From: Rickettsiales bacterium
GTDB taxonomy: Bacteria; Bacteroidota; Bacteroidia; Cytophagales; Cyclobacteriaceae
NCBI GenBank assembly: GCA_002729235.1
Contig: PBTY01000055.1
Location: forward strand, 79,983 to 143,982
DNA: 64,000 bases
Reading direction: 5' to 3'
Part shown: one piece after another, positions 1-10,290 of the stretch
How the letters are laid out: each line of letters begins with the position of its first letter
How positions within the stretch are numbered: the first letter of the stretch is position 1
The notes under the pieces: generated by a model
Told to the model about the DNA's origin: nothing
Database searches by the model: none
What the model saw: the letters and a program-made list of their open reading frames with translations, nothing else
Program-made: the position numbers and the translations under genes

Positions 1-2358
1 GATAACCTTCCTGACGAGCTACCTATTCTTCCAATTAAAAATACGGTTCTCTTTCCAGGAGTTGTAATACCGATTACTGTAAGTCGAAATAAGTCCATCA
101 AATTGGTGAAAAAGGCCTACAAAGGGGATCGCATCATAGGGGTACTGGCTCAAAAAAACTACAAGAAAGAAGAAGCAGCATTTGCTGATCTTTATGATAT
201 TGGTACGGTTGCTAAAATCTTGAAAATGTTGGTTTTACCCGATGGTAATACTACAATCATTATTCAAGGCCGCCAGCGATTCAAGCTTGGAGAAGCTTTA
301 CAAGAAGAGCCCTTCTTGAAAGCAACTTACCAGGTGATTGAAGAGGAAGAGAACATCACAGAGGATGAGATGAAGGCTATCACCAGCTCTTTGAAAGAAG
401 CTGCTTACAAGGTGATGAAGTTGAATCCTGAGATACCTAAAGAAGCACAAGTTGCTTTAGAGAATATTCAGAGCTATACATTCCTGACTCACTTCTTATC
501 TTCCAATGTCAACGCAGACGTTTCAGATAAGCAAAAGTTGTTGGAGACAAATGAGCCGAAAACGAGAGCAGAATTATTGCTTCAGTTTATGCTTAAAGAC
601 ATACAAATGCTTGAGTTAAAGCAGGAGATAGCAAGTAAGGTGCACTCGGACATTGATCAACAGCAGAAGGAGTATTTCCTTCGTCAGCAAATGAAGGTGC
701 TCCAGGATGAGTTGGGTCAGGATGGACCAGATCAGGAGATCAATGCGCTTAGACAAAAAGCAAAGGATAAGAAATGGCCAGATGAAGTAAAAAAACACTT
801 CGCTAAAGAGCTTGACAAAATAGGTCGAATGAATCCAGCAGCTGCTGAGTATCCTGTGGCTATGAGTTATGCAGAATTGCTAGTTGATTTGCCCTGGGAT
901 GAAGGTACTGAAGATAATTTTGACCTGAAGCATGCCCGAAAAGTACTTGATCGTGATCACTTTGGGTTGGAAAAAGTAAAAGAAAGAATCCTGGAATACT
1001 TGGCGGTTAGAAAACTAAAGAATGACCTGAAAGGTCCGATTCTTTGTTTGTACGGACCTCCAGGAGTTGGTAAAACATCTCTCGGCAAGTCTATTGCTGA
1101 TGCACTTGGGAGAAAATATGTACGAATGGCACTAGGTGGAGTTCACGATGAAGCAGAGATTCGTGGGCACAGAAAAACCTATATCGGCGCAATGCCTGGT
1201 AAGATTATCCAGAACATCAATAAATCGAAAAGTTCAAATCCAGTATTCATTTTGGATGAGATCGATAAGGTGAGTTCTGACTTTAGAGGAGATCCTTCGA
1301 GTGCATTGCTTGAAGTGTTGGATCCTGAGCAGAACAGTACTTTCAAGGATAATTACCTGGAGGTTGACTATGACCTATCCAAAGTGTTATTCATTGCAAC
1401 AGCCAATTCACTTGAATCCATTCAGCCTCCTTTGAGAGATCGTATGGAGATCATCGATATCACGGGCTATACGCTAGAGGAAAAGGTGGAGATAGCTAAG
1501 AAACATCTCATTCCTAAGCAGAGAGACGAACACGGATTGAAGACCAAAGATGTTTCTTTCGATAAATCGGCCATAACGAAGTTGGTGAATGATTACACAC
1601 GAGAATCGGGTGTTAGAAGCCTTGAAAGAAAAGTAGCTGCTGTCATCAGAAATATTGCCAAATCCATTGCCATGGAGGAGGAGTATGATTCTAAGATTAC
1701 AGATGAGCAAGTCAGAAAAATACTGGGAGCAGAAGTCTTTGATAAGGAAGCTTATGAAGATAATAAAACACCCGGAGTAGTAACTGGTTTGGCCTGGACT
1801 CCTGCAGGTGGCGATATACTTTTTATTGAGACGAGCTTGAGCCGTGGTAAGGGTAAATTGACCCTTTCTGGTCAGCTTGGAGATGTGATGAAAGAATCGG
1901 CAATGACCGCTCTTTCGTATTTGAAGACACATGCTGAGTCGCTTGGTATAGATTACCGCGTGTTTGAGCACTATGATTTACATGTTCACGTGCCTGCTGG
2001 GGCTATTCCAAAGGATGGACCTAGTGCGGGTATCACCATGTTGACATCATTGGCTTCCGTCTATACCCAACGCCTCGTAAAGAAAAAACTTGCGATGACT
2101 GGTGAGATTACCTTAAGAGGAAAAGTATTGCCAGTAGGGGGTATCAAGGAAAAAATATTGGCCGCCAGACGTGCAGGGATTAAAGAAATCATCATGTGCG
2201 AACGAAATAAAAAGGACCTTGAGGAAGTTAATGAGAAGTACATTAAAGGCTTAGAGATTCATTTCGTTAGCACTGTCGAAGATGTACTGGAGATTGCTTT
2301 GCTCAATCAAAAAGCTAAAGATCCAATGGAATTTATTTTGCCAGAACCAGGTAAGTAA
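1..2358 (+). CDS. lon: ATP-dependent protease Lon (endopeptidase La), 5' truncated by window edge
   Basis: Frame is open from base 1 (DNLPDELPILPIKNTVLFPG...), so the listed start at 103 is internal; Walker A GPPGVGKTSLGKSIA, Walker B FILDEIDK, catalytic PKDGPSAGITM. Confidence 0.97.
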   Translation, partial: DNLPDELPILPIKNTVLFPGVVIPITVSRNKSIKLVKKAYKGDRIIGVLAQKNYKKEEAAFADLYDIGTVAKILKMLVLPDGNTTIIIQGRQRFKLGEALQEEPFLKATYQVIEEEENITEDEMKAITSSLKEAAYKVMKLNPEIPKEAQVALENIQSYTFLTHFLSSNVNADVSDKQKLLETNEPKTRAELLLQFMLKDIQMLELKQEIASKVHSDIDQQQKEYFLRQQMKVLQDELGQDGPDQEINALRQKAKDKKWPDEVKKHFAKELDKIGRMNPAAAEYPVAMSYAELLVDLPWDEGTEDNFDLKHARKVLDRDHFGLEKVKERILEYLAVRKLKNDLKGPILCLYGPPGVGKTSLGKSIADALGRKYVRMALGGVHDEAEIRGHRKTYIGAMPGKIIQNINKSKSSNPVFILDEIDKVSSDFRGDPSSALLEVLDPEQNSTFKDNYLEVDYDLSKVLFIATANSLESIQPPLRDRMEIIDITGYTLEEKVEIAKKHLIPKQRDEHGLKTKDVSFDKSAITKLVNDYTRESGVRSLERKVAAVIRNIAKSIAMEEEYDSKITDEQVRKILGAEVFDKEAYEDNKTPGVVTGLAWTPAGGDILFIETSLSRGKGKLTLSGQLGDVMKESAMTALSYLKTHAESLGIDYRVFEHYDLHVHVPAGAIPKDGPSAGITMLTSLASVYTQRLVKKKLAMTGEITLRGKVLPVGGIKEKILAARRAGIKEIIMCERNKKDLEEVNEKYIKGLEIHFVSTVEDVLEIALLNQKAKDPMEFILPEPGK

Positions 2359-2361
2359 TCG

Positions 2362-3354
2362 TTGAGATTTCTAATAGTCATATTCACCTTGATGAGTTTA
2401 TGTGCTCATGCGCAGTTCAACTCATACCAAAGCGTCAATACCCCATTTGGTGGGAGAAATGCTGCATTGGGTGGAAATGCTGTGAGTTTAGGTGATGGGG
2501 ATGTGATGCAGTTTTCGAGTAATCCTGCCATCTTGGATTCTGTACAAACTGGTTCGATTGGTTTGAGCTATAGTCCATTCTTTGCAGGTATTTTCGGTTT
2601 TCAGGGAGCTTATTCACATCAGTTCGATCAAATAGGTAATATGTCTTTTGCTATTTCCTATCTGGACTATGGTGATTTTACACAAACTGCAGATAATGGT
2701 GATGTGGAGGGTGAATTCTCTGCCAGTGACCTAATGCTTGTGGTAGGAAAAAGCCATACGGTTGGTAGCTTTTCCTTGGGAGTAAATTTGAAATATGCTC
2801 AAAGTGGTATTGAAACTTATGGGTCGTCCATGATCCTGGGAGATTTGGGAGGAGTTTATCGTTCTCCTAAAATGGATTGGACAATTGGTTTGGTATTGAG
2901 AAACTTTGGATTTGTTTTTAATCAATATTCCACCTCAAGTCTGTCGGTTCCTTTTGATGTAATCATTGGCACTTCCATCAAGCCTGAGCATATGCCATTC
3001 CGGTTTACCTTGACAGCATATAATTTTACGCAAGAAGATATTTACTTTCAAGAAGCTAATGATGTAAGTACTTCCAGATCTGTAGAGATAGCTGATCGAT
3101 TTTTGAGACATATTGCTATAGGTACTGAATTGATTATTAGTGATGGACTGCAGTTCTTGCTGGGATATAATCATTTGAGAAGACAAGAGCTGAAAATAAA
3201 TGATACAGCGTATGGCGCTGGATTTAGTTTTGGACTGAAACTCGCAATCAAGCAGTTTCAGATTCGCTACTCCCATGCAACCTATCAGGCAGCAGGAGGG
3301 ACGGACTATTTTACATTACAAACGAACATTCATTCCTTTAAAAAGGTATTATAA
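2362..3354 (+). CDS. porQ: Type IX secretion system protein PorQ-like outer membrane beta-barrel
   Basis: Signal peptide, N-terminal FNSYQSVNTPFGGRNAALGGNAVSLGDGDVMQFSSNPA typical of PorQ; TTG start directly after lon. Confidence 0.85.
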   Translation: MRFLIVIFTLMSLCAHAQFNSYQSVNTPFGGRNAALGGNAVSLGDGDVMQFSSNPAILDSVQTGSIGLSYSPFFAGIFGFQGAYSHQFDQIGNMSFAISYLDYGDFTQTADNGDVEGEFSASDLMLVVGKSHTVGSFSLGVNLKYAQSGIETYGSSMILGDLGGVYRSPKMDWTIGLVLRNFGFVFNQYSTSSLSVPFDVIIGTSIKPEHMPFRFTLTAYNFTQEDIYFQEANDVSTSRSVEIADRFLRHIAIGTELIISDGLQFLLGYNHLRRQELKINDTAYGAGFSFGLKLAIKQFQIRYSHATYQAAGGTDYFTLQTNIHSFKKVL

Positions 3355-3357
3355 CAT

Positions 3358-4737
3358 ATGAATAAGAATTTGACTCCAAGGCAAATTGTTGCCGAATTGG
3401 ATAAATACATTATCGGACAAAACGATGCTAAAAGAAACGTCGCTATTGCGTTGAGGAATCGTTGGAGACGTATGAATGTCAAGGCGGAGATTCAGGGAGA
3501 AATTGTGCCAAACAACATTTTGATGATTGGTGCAACGGGGGTTGGTAAGACTGAAATAGCTCGACGATTAGCACACCTGGCTGATGCTCCTTTTACAAAA
3601 GTTGAAGCTTCCAAATTCACTGAAGTGGGTTATGTGGGTAGAGATGTTGAAAGCATGATTCGTGATTTGGTGGAACAGGCTGTGGATATGGTGAAGACTG
3701 CCAAGAAGCAGGAAGTTGAAGAGAAAGCTAAAGATATCGTGGAAGGCATTATTCTGGATGCACTGATCCCTCCTTTGAAAGGGACGCCAACTCCACATGC
3801 TTCAGGCATGGGTAAAGATCAACCAGAAGATGAGCGTGAGCTGAATGAAAAGACACGTGAGCGATTCCGTGAAAAGATTAGAGCAGGGGAAATGGATGAG
3901 CGAAAGATCGAAATCGATGTGAAGCAGAATTCTACTCCTGGAATGGGAATGATCGGTGGCGGTATGGATGAAGCTTCCATGATCAACTTACAAGAGATGC
4001 TTGGCAGTATGATGCCTAAGAAGACCAAGAAACGTAAGGTTACTATTGCTGAAGCTCGTAAAATACTCTTGGAAGAAGAGTCATCAAAGTTGATTGACAT
4101 GGATGAGGTAAAGGAAGAAGCTTTGAAAAAAGCGGAGAATACCGGAATCGTGTTCATAGATGAAATTGATAAAATAGCTGGAAATTCTCGAGGCGGACAG
4201 GGTGGTCCTGATGTAAGTAGAGAAGGAGTTCAGAGAGATATGCTTCCAATAGTGGAGGGTAGTTCAGTCAATACCAAATATGGTATTGTTCACACTGACC
4301 ATATCCTTTTCATAGCTGCTGGAGCATTCCATTTCAGTAAACCATCAGACTTGATACCTGAGCTTCAAGGTCGGTTCCCAATTCGTGTGGAACTGGATAA
4401 CCTGACCAAAGAGGATTTCTTAAGTATTTTGAGAGAACCAAAAAATGCGCTTACTAAGCAATACATTGCTTTGATTAATGCTGAAGATGTGGAATTAACT
4501 TTTCAAGACGAGGCTTTAGTTAAACTTGCGGAGATTGCTTTTCAGATCAATGAGGAGGTAGAAAACATTGGAGCTAGAAGATTGCACACTGTAATGAGTA
4601 AACTGCTCAACGATATCTTGTTTGAGATACCGGATACTATTGGACCAAATGCACGAATAGTGGTAGACAGTGCACTTGTAGAAGAAAAACTAAGTGGACT
4701 GGTCAAGAACAAAGACCTGAGCCAATACATACTTTAA
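3358..4737 (+). CDS. hslU: ATP-dependent protease ATPase subunit HslU
   Basis: [66 protein letters not shown]-terminal sensor region GARRLHTVM. Confidence 0.97.
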   Translation: MNKNLTPRQIVAELDKYIIGQNDAKRNVAIALRNRWRRMNVKAEIQGEIVPNNILMIGATGVGKTEIARRLAHLADAPFTKVEASKFTEVGYVGRDVESMIRDLVEQAVDMVKTAKKQEVEEKAKDIVEGIILDALIPPLKGTPTPHASGMGKDQPEDERELNEKTRERFREKIRAGEMDERKIEIDVKQNSTPGMGMIGGGMDEASMINLQEMLGSMMPKKTKKRKVTIAEARKILLEEESSKLIDMDEVKEEALKKAENTGIVFIDEIDKIAGNSRGGQGGPDVSREGVQRDMLPIVEGSSVNTKYGIVHTDHILFIAAGAFHFSKPSDLIPELQGRFPIRVELDNLTKEDFLSILREPKNALTKQYIALINAEDVELTFQDEALVKLAEIAFQINEEVENIGARRLHTVMSKLLNDILFEIPDTIGPNARIVVDSALVEEKLSGLVKNKDLSQYIL

Positions 4738-4739
4738 GA

Positions 4740-5519
4740 TTAAGCCGCTTCTGCGGCTTTTTTTATGGGTTTGCTAGTAGCTAGTTCATAATCTTCATCA
4801 TAGTCTTGACGAATGGTTCCAAACAATCGATCCCATATCAAAGTGTAAAGTCCAAAGTTGCCTGTAAACTTTTTGTGATGTTGGTTATGTGCTACGGACG
4901 TGTTGATGTATCTGCCTATTTTGGTTTTGTGAAACCCTCTGGGAAATATCTCAAATCCGAGATGACCATAGACATTATAAATGATCTGGAAGATCATAAA
5001 AAGCACAATGATCCACGGGTGTGTGGGAACCGTAAATACCAGAATTGGAATGATCAGCGTTTCGATGACAGCCTCAAATGGATGAAAGGCATATGCAGTC
5101 CACGGAGACGGGTTTGTTGATAGATGATGAACCTTATGAACGGTTCTGAAGATCTTTGGGTGATGCATAAGGCGATGCGCCCAGTAAAAATAAAAATCAT
5201 GAATGATGAAGATGGGAACAACTGTCATTAACCAGTACCATCCTGATTTGGCTTCCAAGTCATAGATCAAAATATTACTCGTTCTAAGCGTTACAAAACT
5301 CCAATGAGCGATCACTGTGAAAATGGCAATGGTTACCAGACTGTATGTTAGATCACGAAAATAATCCGTATGTTTAGGGAATTTGGTTTGGATCTTCTTG
5401 AAGATTCGCTGATTTCTGAAAATCACATAAAACAGCATAAAAGCGATACCCGCAGCAATGATATACCGGATGCCGATTCTATAATAAGTGTAAGGAAAGC
5501 TGTTAATGAAATCTTCCAT
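4740..5519 (-). CDS. Sterol desaturase / fatty acid hydroxylase family membrane protein
   Basis: Histidine clusters HDFYFYWAHRLMHH, HKVHH, NQHHKK; multiple TM segments. Confidence 0.88.
   Translation of the reverse strand: MEDFINSFPYTYYRIGIRYIIAAGIAFMLFYVIFRNQRIFKKIQTKFPKHTDYFRDLTYSLVTIAIFTVIAHWSFVTLRTSNILIYDLEAKSGWYWLMTVVPIFIIHDFYFYWAHRLMHHPKIFRTVHKVHHLSTNPSPWTAYAFHPFEAVIETLIIPILVFTVPTHPWIIVLFMIFQIIYNVYGHLGFEIFPRGFHKTKIGRYINTSVAHNQHHKKFTGNFGLYTLIWDRLFGTIRQDYDEDYELATSKPIKKAAEAA
4742..4764 (+). terminator. Intrinsic terminator of hslU operon (lies inside 3' end of convergent CDS)
   Basis: AAGCCGC-TTCT-GCGGCTT followed by TTTTT. Confidence 0.85.
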
Positions 5520-5531
5520 TCTGAAATTTAA

Positions 5532-6029
5532 TTAGTTCTTTGACAAACGTTTTGGTGCTATGAATACTTTTTTGCTTGCGTTGTTTTCTGAGATTTTGGT
5601 CCAACTGTCAGTTTTGAACGTAAAACAGTAAACTCCCGCAGTAGGTAGGTTGTCTAGATAATCGGTACTGAAATGGTTGACCAAATCAGTCAGGCCAGGA
5701 TTATGACCAAATAAGGCAATTGATTGGATTTCGTCGCTTTGCTCTTTGATGAGGTTAATTATTTCTGATGGTCCAGTATGATAGAGTTTTTCACTTAGCT
5801 CAATTTCGTCTTCGGGATAGCCCCATTCATCACCCATCAATAATGCAGTGTATAGCGCTCTACTGGCAGGGCTACTGATCATTAATTCTGGAGTAGGTTC
5901 GGTTTGACTCAGGTGTTTACCAACCCTGGGGGCATCTCGTCTTCCTCTGATTCCCAGAGGTCTATCCCGATCACTCACTTCAAAGGACCAGGAAGATTTG
6001 GCATGTCTAATGATGTATAAGGTTTTCAT
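5532..6029 (-). CDS. SixA-like histidine phosphatase family protein
   Basis: N-terminal LYIIRHAKSSW and GHNPGL motifs. Confidence 0.88.
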   Translation of the reverse strand: MKTLYIIRHAKSSWSFEVSDRDRPLGIRGRRDAPRVGKHLSQTEPTPELMISSPASRALYTALLMGDEWGYPEDEIELSEKLYHTGPSEIINLIKEQSDEIQSIALFGHNPGLTDLVNHFSTDYLDNLPTAGVYCFTFKTDSWTKISENNASKKVFIAPKRLSKN

Positions 6030-6037
6030 TTTTGGTG

Positions 6038-7051
6038 TTAATCTGGGATGTAGAAATCAAATTTGAGGTCGTTCATACATTTAAAATGACCTTTAGGGCA
6101 TTTTTCGAAACCGATTTTACTGCATGGTCTGCATTTTAATTTCTTGTTTTCAAAGATGATGAATTTGGTTCGATAGGGATACATTCCAAATTCAGGGACT
6201 GTACTTCCCCAAATGGTGTATATAGTTTTTTTAAAAGCTGCTGCAATGTGCATCATTCCTGTATCATGACTAAACACCCAATTTGCTTGTTTAATCAGAG
6301 AAGCAGATTGGTTGATATTGAATTTGCCACAAGCATTGTATACGATAGCTTTTTTACCTAGTTCTTCTAGACCCTTATCAAATTTGGTGGGTTGATCATA
6401 AGGTTTGAAGAAAGTCTCTATTTCTTCACCGGTTTTTCCTTCTTCCTTTCCTCCGATTAAAACAATGGGTTTGTTTATTCGGTCACATAATTCAATCAGT
6501 CTGTTGACTGGCAATTTCTTTGTCTGGTATTTACCTCCAATAATTACCGCCGCATATCCACCTCTATATTCTTCAGGAAGCCATTCCATTTCCACCTCAT
6601 CCTTTTCAGGAATGAAATAGTCAAGTCCTAAGTTGTCTAAGGAAATATTTAAGCCTCTTATTGTATCCAGATATCGATCAACAACATGTCGGTTAGGTAG
6701 TCGATTGATTTTGAAATTCGTCAACAACCACTTTTTCACATTTAGCTTATCTATAGAAAGGCTTTTCACTCCTAAGGTACGTTTAATTAGGAAGGTGCGA
6801 AGATTATTATGTAAGTCTATGATCAGGTCATAGTGCTCCATACGGAGTCTGCTAATTAAATCCCATAGTCCTGCATCTGTGAGATAGTGTACCTTGTCAA
6901 GATATGGATTTTCATGGAGGACATCAGTATAAATCTCCTTTGATGCATAATGAACTTCTATTGCGTCCATGGACGTTTTCAAATTGCGAATTACTGGTGA
7001 GGTAAGCACCACATCACCTAGGGATGAAAACCGAATCACTAAAACTTTCAT
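6038..7051 (-). CDS. Glycosyltransferase family 9 (heptosyltransferase-like)
   Basis: VLVIRFSSLGDVVLTSPVIRNLK; HDTGMMHIAAA; C-terminal CRPC..KCPKGHFKC. Confidence 0.9.
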   Translation of the reverse strand: MKVLVIRFSSLGDVVLTSPVIRNLKTSMDAIEVHYASKEIYTDVLHENPYLDKVHYLTDAGLWDLISRLRMEHYDLIIDLHNNLRTFLIKRTLGVKSLSIDKLNVKKWLLTNFKINRLPNRHVVDRYLDTIRGLNISLDNLGLDYFIPEKDEVEMEWLPEEYRGGYAAVIIGGKYQTKKLPVNRLIELCDRINKPIVLIGGKEEGKTGEEIETFFKPYDQPTKFDKGLEELGKKAIVYNACGKFNINQSASLIKQANWVFSHDTGMMHIAAAFKKTIYTIWGSTVPEFGMYPYRTKFIIFENKKLKCRPCSKIGFEKCPKGHFKCMNDLKFDFYIPD

Positions 7052-7169
7052 TGTGTGGAAGATAGTATGCGCAGATGAATATTTATTACATTGTAATCAA
7101 AAGGGCTCGATAATTGTTCATTTGTTGATAGTGGTTTTTTATTCGTAATCTAATAAGGTTATTAACTAG

Positions 7170-8741
7170 ATGAAATGTCCTATGAGAGTGAGATACGTAC
7201 TATACCTTCTACTAATCATTTCGGTTTTTGCTGTTGATGCACAGCGAAAAAAAGATCAGGATACCAGTGCGCTGATTTCTCAACCTGGTCGTGTGGAGTT
7301 CAATATTTTTGATTTCACCATGCAGTATGATATAATTAACGGCGAGGATAATGGGCTGTTGGTATACCTCGAGACAGAGGATAGGACAGATGAAGGGTAC
7401 AATTGGACCTTCAATTTGTTGGATACGACCTTAAATCAGGTTTGGACAAGGATATTACCAATTCCATTTGATACTTATCTTACTGGTACCGAATACCATG
7501 ATGGTAAGTATTACTTATTGTTTAACGCCTCTCGATATAGAAATGAGGACCTTCTGCTCATTGAACTTGATGCTCAGTTTGGTGAGATTAGATCCATTGA
7601 GATCAACACCGTTTTTCCAATTCAGCTGACCTTTTTTGAGGTGATAGATGACAATATTCTACTTTCTGGATATACAAACTTTAGACCAGTACTATTGACA
7701 TTTAATCTGAACGTCCAGAAACCTCGAGTGGTGCCCGGATTTTATGATAATAAAAGTGATATCATCGATATCGTAATTGATGACGAGTCTCACATGTTCA
7801 CGGTGATACAATCGGAGAAAATGATTAATAATCGCTATACCATGCGAGCTAAGACCTTCACATCTGAGGGAGATTTGATCCAAAACAATATAATCACCCC
7901 TGGAGAAAAGAAGAACCTGGTAGATGGAGCAAGCACATCTTTTTATGGAGGGTTTCAGTATGTTGCTGGCACTTATTCCAAGAAGCCTTCACAATATAGC
8001 CGAGGATTGTACCTCACTAAGTTTGTAAATGGACGGCAACAGTTTGTGAAGTACCATGATTATGCTGATTTGAATAATTTCTTTGGGTATATGAATTCCC
8101 GTCGTGAACAGCGAATCAAAGAACGAATCGAACGGAAAAAGGAAAAAGGTAAGAAGCCAAAATTCAGTTACAGATTATTGGTTCATGATATTATTCAGAG
8201 AGGTGATGAATACTTAATGATTGCTGAAGCTTATTATCCAAGATATTCATCTTATTCTTCTCCAGGGTCTTATGGTTCATATAACAACAGCTACACATCC
8301 TACAATCCTAGTTTTATGGGGTATAAATACACGCATGCGATTGTGGTGGCTTTCGATAGGAATGGAAATATCATTTGGGACAATAGCTTCGGAGTAGATG
8401 ATATTGAAACTTATTCTTTGGAAGAGTTTGTTGCAGTGAGTCAGTTTGATGATAAGACTGTTTTGATGTATTTGGAGGAGAATACTATCCGTTCTAAAGT
8501 GGTTCAAGGGAATGAAATCTATGAGGGGATGACCTTTAACCCTGTGAAGCTTGCTTATGAAGCGGATGAAGTTAAGTCGAGAGATCCTGCCATTGAGGGG
8601 CTGAAAAATTGGTATGGTAATGTCATGTATGCCTATGGTGAGCAGCGAATACAAAATGATGAAGGAGAAGGGGGGAGAACCAGTAGGAAAGTGTTTTATA
8701 TCAATAAGATCACCTACAATTTGGGGCAAGAGCCTAACTAG
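7170..8741 (+). CDS. Hypothetical secreted protein
   Basis: Long ORF with signal peptide (YVLYLLLIISVFAVDAQ); no family recognised. Confidence 0.75.
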   Translation: MKCPMRVRYVLYLLLIISVFAVDAQRKKDQDTSALISQPGRVEFNIFDFTMQYDIINGEDNGLLVYLETEDRTDEGYNWTFNLLDTTLNQVWTRILPIPFDTYLTGTEYHDGKYYLLFNASRYRNEDLLLIELDAQFGEIRSIEINTVFPIQLTFFEVIDDNILLSGYTNFRPVLLTFNLNVQKPRVVPGFYDNKSDIIDIVIDDESHMFTVIQSEKMINNRYTMRAKTFTSEGDLIQNNIITPGEKKNLVDGASTSFYGGFQYVAGTYSKKPSQYSRGLYLTKFVNGRQQFVKYHDYADLNNFFGYMNSRREQRIKERIERKKEKGKKPKFSYRLLVHDIIQRGDEYLMIAEAYYPRYSSYSSPGSYGSYNNSYTSYNPSFMGYKYTHAIVVAFDRNGNIIWDNSFGVDDIETYSLEEFVAVSQFDDKTVLMYLEENTIRSKVVQGNEIYEGMTFNPVKLAYEADEVKSRDPAIEGLKNWYGNVMYAYGEQRIQNDEGEGGRTSRKVFYINKITYNLGQEPN

Positions 8742-8808
8742 TGAGAAAAAAGTAAAATTCCTCTAATGTGGTTCCGCGAGATGCCTTTATATTTGCGCCA
8801 ATCTGATC

Positions 8809-9351
8809 ATGCAAAAACGTCTCCTGTTCAACAGTAAGCTGCTCCAGATCACAATCAGCAGATTGTGTCAACACCTCATTGAAAATCATGGCGATTTTGA
8901 AAATACGGTTATTCTTGGAATGCAACCAAGAGGTATCTATCTGGCAGAGCGTATCCGAAAAGAACTGGAGAAAGTACTTAGTATAAATATCAATATAGGT
9001 TATCTCGATACTACTTTTCACCGAGATGATTTTAGAAGACGTGATCAGCCAATCACTCCAAATCAAACCAAAGTACCATTCCTTATTGAGGATAAAAAGG
9101 TCATCCTAATAGATGATGTTTTGTATACAGGTAGGTCTGTCAGGGCAGCACTAGATGCGATGACTATGTTTGGACGACCGGCTAAAGTAGAGCTGTTGGT
9201 ACTTATTGATAGAATGTATAGTAGAGACATACCGGTTGCCGCAGATTATATAGGACGTAAAGTGAATACCATGCCTTCTCAGCGAGTGCTTGTGGAGTTG
9301 GTAGAGCAAGGGAAAAAAGACAATATTTGGTTAATGAACGACGCTGAATGA
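8809..9351 (+). CDS. pyrR: PyrR bifunctional pyr operon regulator / uracil phosphoribosyltransferase
   Basis: PRPP motif VILIDDVLYTGRSVRAA; GMQPRGIYLAERI; overlaps pyrB by ATGA. Confidence 0.95.
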   Translation: MQKRLLFNSKLLQITISRLCQHLIENHGDFENTVILGMQPRGIYLAERIRKELEKVLSININIGYLDTTFHRDDFRRRDQPITPNQTKVPFLIEDKKVILIDDVLYTGRSVRAALDAMTMFGRPAKVELLVLIDRMYSRDIPVAADYIGRKVNTMPSQRVLVELVEQGKKDNIWLMNDAE

Positions 9352-10274
9352 GTCAGTTAAAAACAAAACACCTACTTGGAATTAAAAATCTCTCGGCAGA
9401 GGAGATTCAGCTTATTTTTGAAACAGCTGACAATTTTAAAGATGTTTTGAATCGACCAATTAAAAAGGTGCCTTCTCTTAGAGATGTCACTGTTGCCAAT
9501 GTCTTTTTTGAAAATTCTACTCGTACACGGTTGTCTTTTGAGTTGGCGGAGAAGCGATTGTCAGCAGACGTAATCAATTTCTCATCAGCATCTTCATCAG
9601 TAAAAAAAGGAGAAACCCTACTTGATACGGTAAACAATATTTTGGCCATGAAGGTAGACATGGTGGTGATGCGTCACAGCAGCCCGGGTGCTCCTAATTT
9701 TCTCGCCAAACATATTGATGCAAATATTATTAATGCGGGTGATGGTACTCACGAGCATCCAACTCAAGCTCTTTTGGACTCATTCTCCATTAGAGAGAAG
9801 TTGGGAGATGTGGCTGGTAAGAAAGTGGTAATCGTTGGAGATATTCTGCATTCAAGAGTTGCATTATCCAACATCTTTGCTTTGCAAAAGCTAGGAGCTG
9901 AAGTAATGGTTTGTGGGCCGGCAACACTACTACCTAAATACATTGCTGATCTTGGCGTAAAAGTGGAGTTGGATATTCGCAGAGCACTGGAATGGTGTGA
10001 TGTGGCTAACGTACTCCGAATTCAGTTAGAACGTCAGAAAATGAGATATTTTCCATCCTTGAGAGAATACTCATTGTACTATGGGATTAACAAAGAGTTG
10101 CTTCAATCCCTCAATAAAGAAATAGTGATCATGCACCCGGGTCCTATCAATAGAGGTGTAGAAATTACTAGTGATGTAGCAGATTCAGAACACTCCATTA
10201 TTCTCGATCAGGTAGAAAATGGAGTAGCCATTAGAATGGCTGTATTATACCTCCTTGCAAGCAAGAAGGTATAG
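9348..10274 (+). CDS. pyrB: Aspartate carbamoyltransferase catalytic subunit
   Basis: FFENSTRTRLSFE, GDGTHEHPTQALLD, HPGPINRGVEI. Confidence 0.97.
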   Translation: MSQLKTKHLLGIKNLSAEEIQLIFETADNFKDVLNRPIKKVPSLRDVTVANVFFENSTRTRLSFELAEKRLSADVINFSSASSSVKKGETLLDTVNNILAMKVDMVVMRHSSPGAPNFLAKHIDANIINAGDGTHEHPTQALLDSFSIREKLGDVAGKKVVIVGDILHSRVALSNIFALQKLGAEVMVCGPATLLPKYIADLGVKVELDIRRALEWCDVANVLRIQLERQKMRYFPSLREYSLYYGINKELLQSLNKEIVIMHPGPINRGVEITSDVADSEHSIILDQVENGVAIRMAVLYLLASKKV

Positions 10275-10290
10275 TCTCAACCTCTTTCCT

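Noticed and set aside
1474-1971. 165-aa minus-strand ORF inside lon
   Set aside because: Shadow ORF antisense to a strongly conserved coding sequence; no recognisable domain.
3819-4157. 112-aa minus-strand ORF inside hslU, Ser/Ile-rich
   Set aside because: Composition typical of the antisense frame of a Glu/Lys-rich coding region.
8277-8729. 150-aa minus-strand ORF opposite 7170-8741
   Set aside because: Antisense shadow; no start context or family signal.
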